From contig JBBTCH010000001.1 in NCBI GenBank assembly GCA_038043245.1, forward strand, positions 310,001-374,000: DNA of 64,000 bases. Reading direction: 5' to 3'. Origin of the DNA: JACPFV01 sp038043245 (GTDB lineage Bacteria; Pseudomonadota; Gammaproteobacteria; Nevskiales; Nevskiaceae). The position numbers and the translations under genes were made by a program. Each line of letters begins with the position of its first letter. Position 1 is the stretch's first letter. A model generated the notes under the pieces. That model was not told where the DNA came from. It did not search any database and saw only the letters and a program-made list of their open reading frames with translations. Positions 58,532 through 64,000 of the stretch are shown here, in pieces.

Positions 58532-58621
58532 TCGCCAAATATGGCGATTAAAATCAAATATGTCAACTTATTCGCCATTAATGGCGAATAGCACGTGCAT
58601 GTTTAATCGCCAAATATGGCG
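58532..58621. promoter_or_regulatory. three palindromic operators of hipBA
   Basis: TCGCCAAATATGGCGA (58532-58547), TTCGCCATTAATGGCGAA (58571-58588) and ATCGCCAAATATGGCGG (58607-58621 and flank). All share CGCC-N6-GGCG with an AT-rich centre; centres are 40 and 35 bp apart. The first stands 3 bp before the hipB start codon. Spacing suits cooperative binding and looping by dimeric HipB. Confidence 0.8.
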
Positions 58622-58651
58622 GCATGCAGGCGCTGCCGCCGAAGGCCGTTA

Positions 58652-58699
58652 CCCGCTTGGAGACTAAAACAGGCTGATTGAGAGGTTTTCAGAAAATAG
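58652..58699. repeat. direct repeat copy B flanking hipBA
   Basis: Partner of 56782-56829. It lies upstream of the hipBA operators; the repeats enclose about 1.8 kb containing exactly hipB, hipA and the operators. Confidence 0.65.
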
Positions 58700-58853
58700 G
58701 CGGTACACTTTTAGTACCAATGTTTTTTGCATATGCATCGAAAACGGCACAAAAGCAGCTTAAGCGGGTGGCATGTTGATTCGCGGTTGCGCATGCCGCG
58801 GAGCACCACGCCATACAGACTCACCCGGCCGAGTCTTCAGACTTAATGTGATA
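58700..58853. other. gene-free stretch downstream of the RES-like gene
   Basis: No credible gene. It holds a GGTAC-N7-GTACC inverted repeat (58702-58718), a TGCATATGCA palindrome and a GGCATG...CATGCC inverted repeat (58770-58797). None ends in a T-run typical of a terminator on the minus strand. Confidence 0.5.
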
Positions 58854-59816
58854 TCAGGTGGGTTCCACCATTCGGCCATCCTTGGCTCGCACGACGTAAC
58901 GCCCGTTCTCTACGCGAACGAGCACGGTGTCTCCCGGCGCCACTTGCCAACGAGCTCGACGCCCTTTCCATTCGATCGTTCCATCAGGGCGAAACGTATC
59001 CGCGAAGTCCACCGGCGTCACCTCGAAAGAAAAATCCCTGCGCGAGTCGATCCGAATCCACTCGACAGAGTGTAGGGTTAGGTATCGGTCAACGAAGTCG
59101 GGAAGCAGGGCCAGATTGTCGACGTTCGCGCGCATCGCAACTGCTGGGTAGATGATCGCGCCGATCTTGTCGGCGCGCGCCGTCTCTTCGGAAGCGCCGC
59201 ACTCTGTCAGTGGGTAGAGATAGACGCGCTCCGCCAATGCTACGGAGATTTTGTAGAGGTGCTCTGATCCGGCCGGAATGGCGCGCGCAAACTCATGGGC
59301 GAAAAAGTCGCGCACTAATTTGCATGCGACGGTCTCTGCACTCGGATGAAAACCCCACATCGTCGCCTCGCGGTTCGACCCAAGAGTTGCAAACAGCGAC
59401 GGGGAGTATCCGAAACCCCACGTTGGTATCTTCATGGTGGGCTTCCATCGAGAGAGCGCGATGTGCTGCCCTGGGAGAGACCCCAACTCGAAGAAAGTTG
59501 GCTCTCTGGCGGCCGCACAATAGAACATCGGATATCCCGCACGGTTTGCGCGCTGGAGAGACGTTACTAGCTCCTTCGGCGGGTATGTGAGCTGAGCAAC
59601 TCTTGTTGGCTGTTGGAGCCAGCGTACACCTCGGTACAAGTCCTGCCCGATATCTAGCACCGGGGCCACCTGCGCTAAGCCGGTGAAGGGGAGCGTCAAG
59701 CGTTCTTTTAAAGCGTCAATGTCCGCCCGTTTTAGATCGATACGCTTAATCTCTGCGATTCGCTCGCGGATTGCGCGCAGCGTTGGGGGCTTGGGCAACA
59801 CTTTATTCGCGTTCAA
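58854..59816 (-). CDS. RES-domain-like protein
   Basis: 320 aa. An N-terminal helical part (RAIRERIAEIKRIDLKRADIDALKERL) leads to a RES-like core: LYRGVRW (Arg), YPMFYCAAAREPTFFELG (Tyr and Glu) and IIYPAVAMRANVDNLALLP. RES toxins are NAD-degrading enzymes with Arg, Tyr, Glu and Ser in these blocks; here the usual YPSV serine is Ala. The C-terminal part is beta-rich (DTVLVRVENGRYVVRAKDGRMVE). It might be a RES relative with altered activity. No Xre-type antitoxin precedes it; abfD lies 36 bp upstream. Confidence 0.6.
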   Translation of the reverse strand: MNANKVLPKPPTLRAIRERIAEIKRIDLKRADIDALKERLTLPFTGLAQVAPVLDIGQDLYRGVRWLQQPTRVAQLTYPPKELVTSLQRANRAGYPMFYCAAAREPTFFELGSLPGQHIALSRWKPTMKIPTWGFGYSPSLFATLGSNREATMWGFHPSAETVACKLVRDFFAHEFARAIPAGSEHLYKISVALAERVYLYPLTECGASEETARADKIGAIIYPAVAMRANVDNLALLPDFVDRYLTLHSVEWIRIDSRRDFSFEVTPVDFADTFRPDGTIEWKGRRARWQVAPGDTVLVRVENGRYVVRAKDGRMVEPT

Positions 59817-59852
59817 GCGGCCCTCGAAATGGCCTCCGGCGGGTAGCGGTTT

Positions 59853-61433
59853 TTAGGCTGTTTTTTGCTTGCTGCCTTGCTCTGCAACATGAGGTGGTAA
59901 CGCAAACACCCGAGCGAAGTAGCCGGTCAGTTCTTCCACCACTTCGTTCTTGTCTTTTTCGGTTTCGATACCGGACAGCACGCGCGCCAAGCGCTTCTTG
60001 TATTCGAGCTGCATGGTGCGGCCGATCTCGATGCGCTGGGCCTGCGGGCTGCCGGCGCCGTGCATGGATTCGGTGAGGTAGCCGACCGCGTTGCGGCCGA
60101 GCGTCATGTTCTCGATCAACCGCAGGATGCGTATGCGCTCTTCGACGCTAAAGTCTTCCCTGCCCTTCAGGTATTTTTTCAGCAGCGCGCCGATTTCGGG
60201 GTGATTGAAATCCTTCTCGGACGGCAGCGTGACGACGAGGCCGCCGGCGAGGTCCTGCGACAGCCGCGCCACTTCGTACGGCAGTTTGGTGACGTGATGC
60301 TTGCAGACGTTGGCCAGCATGTCGTCGTTGATGAAGGCGCCGGACTTGGTCGCATGGCCCTGGTAGCTGGCGGCGATGCCGGTGCCATAGATGGTTTCGT
60401 TGAGGTGCGTCATCTCGACTAGCTTGTCTTTGATGTGCGAGGCGCTGTCCACGCCGTTCATCTCGGCGATCTGCGCCGCCGCGCCGATCAGCACGTCGCC
60501 GACGCCGGATTTGCAGACGTACGAGCGCCGGTGATACGTGGTGAAGCGCTGCACCAGCATGGCGGCAAACTCGATTTCGCCGTCCATGAAGATCAGCTCG
60601 TTCGGGATGAACACGTCCTTGAGAATCACCATGGCTTCCTGGCCGCCGTAATTGACGTTGCCCGCGTCTATGCCCTGCCCGCCTTCCATCGAACGGGTGT
60701 CGCAGGACTGGCGGCCGTAAACGTAAGTGATGCCGGGCGCGTCCACCGGCACGGCGCCGACAATGGTGTAAACCTCGTCGCCCTTGACCATGCGCAGCGT
60801 CGGCATCACCACCATCCAGTGCGAATTGAGGCAGCCGGTCTGGTGCGCCTTGGCGCCGGTCAGATAAACGCCCTCCTTGGTGCGACGGGTGACGTGGACG
60901 AACAGGTCGGGATCGACCTGCTGATGCGGTGCCTTGCTGCGGTCGCCCTTGACGTCGGTCATCGCGCCGCCGACGACATAGTTGTGGCGGTGCATTTCTG
61001 TAAGAAAGCTTTTCAGCCGCGCGTGGTACGGCGTGCCGTTCTTCTGGTCCATCTCGAAAGTCACGGAGTACAGCGAGTTGAACGCGTCCATGCCGACGCA
61101 GCGCTGAAAACAGGTTCCGGTGAGCTGGCCGAGGCGGCGCTGCATCTTGTTCTGGGCGACGAGGTCGTTGACGCTGGTGCAGACGTGCAGGAAGCGGCTG
61201 ACGCGCTCGCCGGTAAAGGGCGAAATCACGCTCGCCAGCTCGGGGGTTTCCACCGCAAGGTCGTAGGTACGCGCCACCGCGTTGATGGACGGGCGGATCA
61301 TCGGGTGGTCCACCGGCTCGGCGACTTTTTCGCCAAACAGCCAGACCTCAAGTCCGCGCCCGCGTAGGCTCTGGATATAGTCCGCGCCGTTGACGATTTT
61401 TTTTGGTACCTGAAGTTTCTCGTTCTTGCCCAT
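59853..61433 (-). CDS. abfD: 4-hydroxybutyryl-CoA dehydratase / vinylacetyl-CoA isomerase
   Basis: 526 aa of the HpaB-like flavin family, with strong likeness to clostridial and archaeal AbfD throughout (FGEKVAEPVDHPMIRPSINA; GAKAHQTGCLNSH; YGRQSCDTRSMEGG; LTESMHGAGSPQAQRI). The cluster ligands Cys99/Cys103/His292/Cys299 of the clostridial enzyme correspond to C108 and C112 (TCFQRCVGMDAFN) and H301 and C307 (YHRRSYVCKSG), so a [4Fe-4S]-FAD enzyme is expected. It dehydrates 4-hydroxybutyryl-CoA to crotonyl-CoA. It starts 2 bp after the class II fumarase stop, so they form an operon. Confidence 0.85.
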   Translation of the reverse strand: MGKNEKLQVPKKIVNGADYIQSLRGRGLEVWLFGEKVAEPVDHPMIRPSINAVARTYDLAVETPELASVISPFTGERVSRFLHVCTSVNDLVAQNKMQRRLGQLTGTCFQRCVGMDAFNSLYSVTFEMDQKNGTPYHARLKSFLTEMHRHNYVVGGAMTDVKGDRSKAPHQQVDPDLFVHVTRRTKEGVYLTGAKAHQTGCLNSHWMVVMPTLRMVKGDEVYTIVGAVPVDAPGITYVYGRQSCDTRSMEGGQGIDAGNVNYGGQEAMVILKDVFIPNELIFMDGEIEFAAMLVQRFTTYHRRSYVCKSGVGDVLIGAAAQIAEMNGVDSASHIKDKLVEMTHLNETIYGTGIAASYQGHATKSGAFINDDMLANVCKHHVTKLPYEVARLSQDLAGGLVVTLPSEKDFNHPEIGALLKKYLKGREDFSVEERIRILRLIENMTLGRNAVGYLTESMHGAGSPQAQRIEIGRTMQLEYKKRLARVLSGIETEKDKNEVVEELTGYFARVFALPPHVAEQGSKQKTA

Positions 61434-61435
61434 GC

Positions 61436-62830
<1,395 letters not shown>

Positions 62831-62867
62831 GTGGCTAGAATGTGCTTTGACTGACTAGCCTACACCC

Positions 62868-64000
62868 ATGAACCTCACTTCCCTCTCCGCGATCTCGCCG
62901 ATTGATGGCCGCTACGCAGAAAAAACCGCCGGCCTGCGCGAGTATTTCAGTGAATACGGGCTGATCCGCTATCGCGTCCGCGTCGAGGTGCGCTGGCTGA
63001 TGGCGCTGGCTTCCAACTCCGATATCCCGGAAGTTCCGGAACTCTCCACCGACGCACGCAGGAAACTCGAACAGATCATCGAGGGTTTCGACATCGGCGA
63101 GGCGCAGCGCGTCAAAACCATCGAAGACACCACCAACCATGACGTCAAGGCGGTGGAGTACTACCTCAAAGAAAAGATTAAGAATGTAAAGCAACTATCA
63201 GATATTAAAGAATTTATTCACTTTGCCTGCACCTCGGAAGACATCAACAATCTCGCTTATGCCCTGATGCTCAAGGACTGCCGAGAACTGGTGTTGCTGC
63301 CCGCTGTTGATCGACTGATCAAGATGCTGGCGGGCCTCGCACACCAGTACGCCGAGCAGCCGATGCTGTCACGTACGCACGGACAGCCGGCCTCGCCGAC
63401 TACGCTGGGCAAGGAGATCGCGGTGTTCTCGCAGCGCCTGCGGCGCCAGCGCCGACATCTGGCCGAGGTCGAGATCCTCGGCAAGATCAATGGCGCGGTC
63501 GGCAATTTCAACGCCCACCTGGCGGCCTATCCGGATGTGGATTGGACCGAATTCAGCTCGCTGTTCCTCGAAAGTCTTGAGCTTCAGGCCAGCCCGGCGA
63601 CGACACAGATCGAGCCCCATGACTGGATGGCGGAATACTTCCAGGCGGTCTCGCGCATCAATACGATCCTGGTGGATTTCTGCCGCGACATCTGGGGCTA
63701 CATCTCGCTCGGCTACTTCAAACAGAAGACCATCGCCGGCGAAGTCGGCTCTTCGACCATGCCGCACAAGGTCAACCCGATCGACTTCGAGAACGCCGAA
63801 GGCAATCTGGGATTGGCCAACGCCACACTGAATTACCTGGCGGAGAAACTGCCGATCTCACGCTGGCAGCGCGACCTCACCGACTCCACCACCCTGCGCA
63901 ACCTCGGTGTCGGCGTCGCCCACAGCTGCATCGCCTATCAGTCCATTGAAAAAGGCGTGAAGAAACTGGAGGCGGACGCCTGGAAGATGGGGCGCGACCT
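62868..64000 (+). CDS. purB: adenylosuccinate lyase (3' end beyond the window)
   Basis: 377 codons are present from ATG 62868 to the window edge. MNLTSLSAISPIDGRYAEKT start, catalytic region EFIHFACTSEDINNLAY, RTHGQPASPTTLGKE and the mobile signature SSTMPHKVNPIDFENAEGN are intact. It acts twice in purine synthesis (SAICAR and adenylosuccinate cleavage). Codons 101-119 (63168-63224) are strikingly AT-rich although the protein sequence stays family-like. Confidence 0.96.
   Translation, partial: MNLTSLSAISPIDGRYAEKTAGLREYFSEYGLIRYRVRVEVRWLMALASNSDIPEVPELSTDARRKLEQIIEGFDIGEAQRVKTIEDTTNHDVKAVEYYLKEKIKNVKQLSDIKEFIHFACTSEDINNLAYALMLKDCRELVLLPAVDRLIKMLAGLAHQYAEQPMLSRTHGQPASPTTLGKEIAVFSQRLRRQRRHLAEVEILGKINGAVGNFNAHLAAYPDVDWTEFSSLFLESLELQASPATTQIEPHDWMAEYFQAVSRINTILVDFCRDIWGYISLGYFKQKTIAGEVGSSTMPHKVNPIDFENAEGNLGLANATLNYLAEKLPISRWQRDLTDSTTLRNLGVGVAHSCIAYQSIEKGVKKLEADAWKMGRD

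Overview
The window is a GC-rich stretch of a gammaproteobacterial chromosome, almost completely packed with genes. The gacA/uvrY-uvrC-pgsA-tRNA(Gly)-tRNA(Cys)-tRNA(Leu) order, the ruvCAB-tolQRAB-pal-cpoB-queE-queC order, the complete ccmABCDEFGHI operon, the aceBA glyoxylate pair and class I fumarase all fit an aerobic, respiring Gammaproteobacterium. I cannot name the genus from the sequence alone. A site whose right half equals the Escherichia coli dif sequence lies at 17401-17428, so the window probably spans the replication terminus.

Layout. 1-8.1 kb: an envelope cluster with a YCF48/BNR-type protein (cut by the window edge), an MMPL/RND exporter, a small unknown protein, an AarF/ABC1 kinase-like protein, two tandem DUF1329 proteins and a DUF2505 protein. 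8.1-10.65 kb: mutS. 10.76-17.42 kb: an integrated filamentous phage (inovirus), apparently placed by host XerCD at dif. It has a HTH/membrane gene, a group of three hairpins that looks like the phage origin/packaging region, a methyltransferase-like protein, a gpII/X-type replication protein, a ssDNA-binding protein, small membrane proteins, the major coat protein, a pIII-like adsorption protein, a pVI-like protein and Zot. It has no integrase and no secretin of its own. 17.5-18.25 kb: an atypical DksA with a good promoter, and tRNA-Lys.

18.3-28.6 kb (all minus strand): queC, queE, cpoB, pal, tolB, tolA, tolR, tolQ, ruvB, ruvA, ruvC, yebC and lpdA; ybgC, usual between ruvB and tolQ, is absent. 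28.7-34.7 kb: porin, sucB, sucA and galU, so that galU and the 2-oxoglutarate dehydrogenase subunits are translationally coupled. 34.8-41.6 kb: a MaoC hydratase and the cytochrome c maturation operon. 41.65-45.2 kb: a structured region with a tRNA-Leu 3'-end remnant, three tRNA genes, pgsA, uvrC and a GacA/UvrY response regulator. 45.2-51 kb: a SRPBCC/GyrI-like protein, a TonB-dependent receptor and a TPR protein.

51.1-64 kb: aceA and aceB (glyoxylate shunt), rraA, a MITE/REP-like hairpin repeat, dsbB, class I fumarase, a hipBA toxin-antitoxin module flanked by an imperfect ~48-bp direct repeat and preceded by three evenly placed palindromic operators, a RES-like protein, a 4-hydroxybutyryl-CoA dehydratase (AbfD), class II fumarase and, divergent from it, the 5' part of purB. 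The most unusual points are the dif-integrated inovirus, whose left end makes a chimeric reading frame, its clustered hairpins and the terminator overlapping its pIII gene; the repeat-bounded hipBA islet; the AbfD gene in an aerobic-type genome; and a sharply AT-rich 57-bp patch inside purB.
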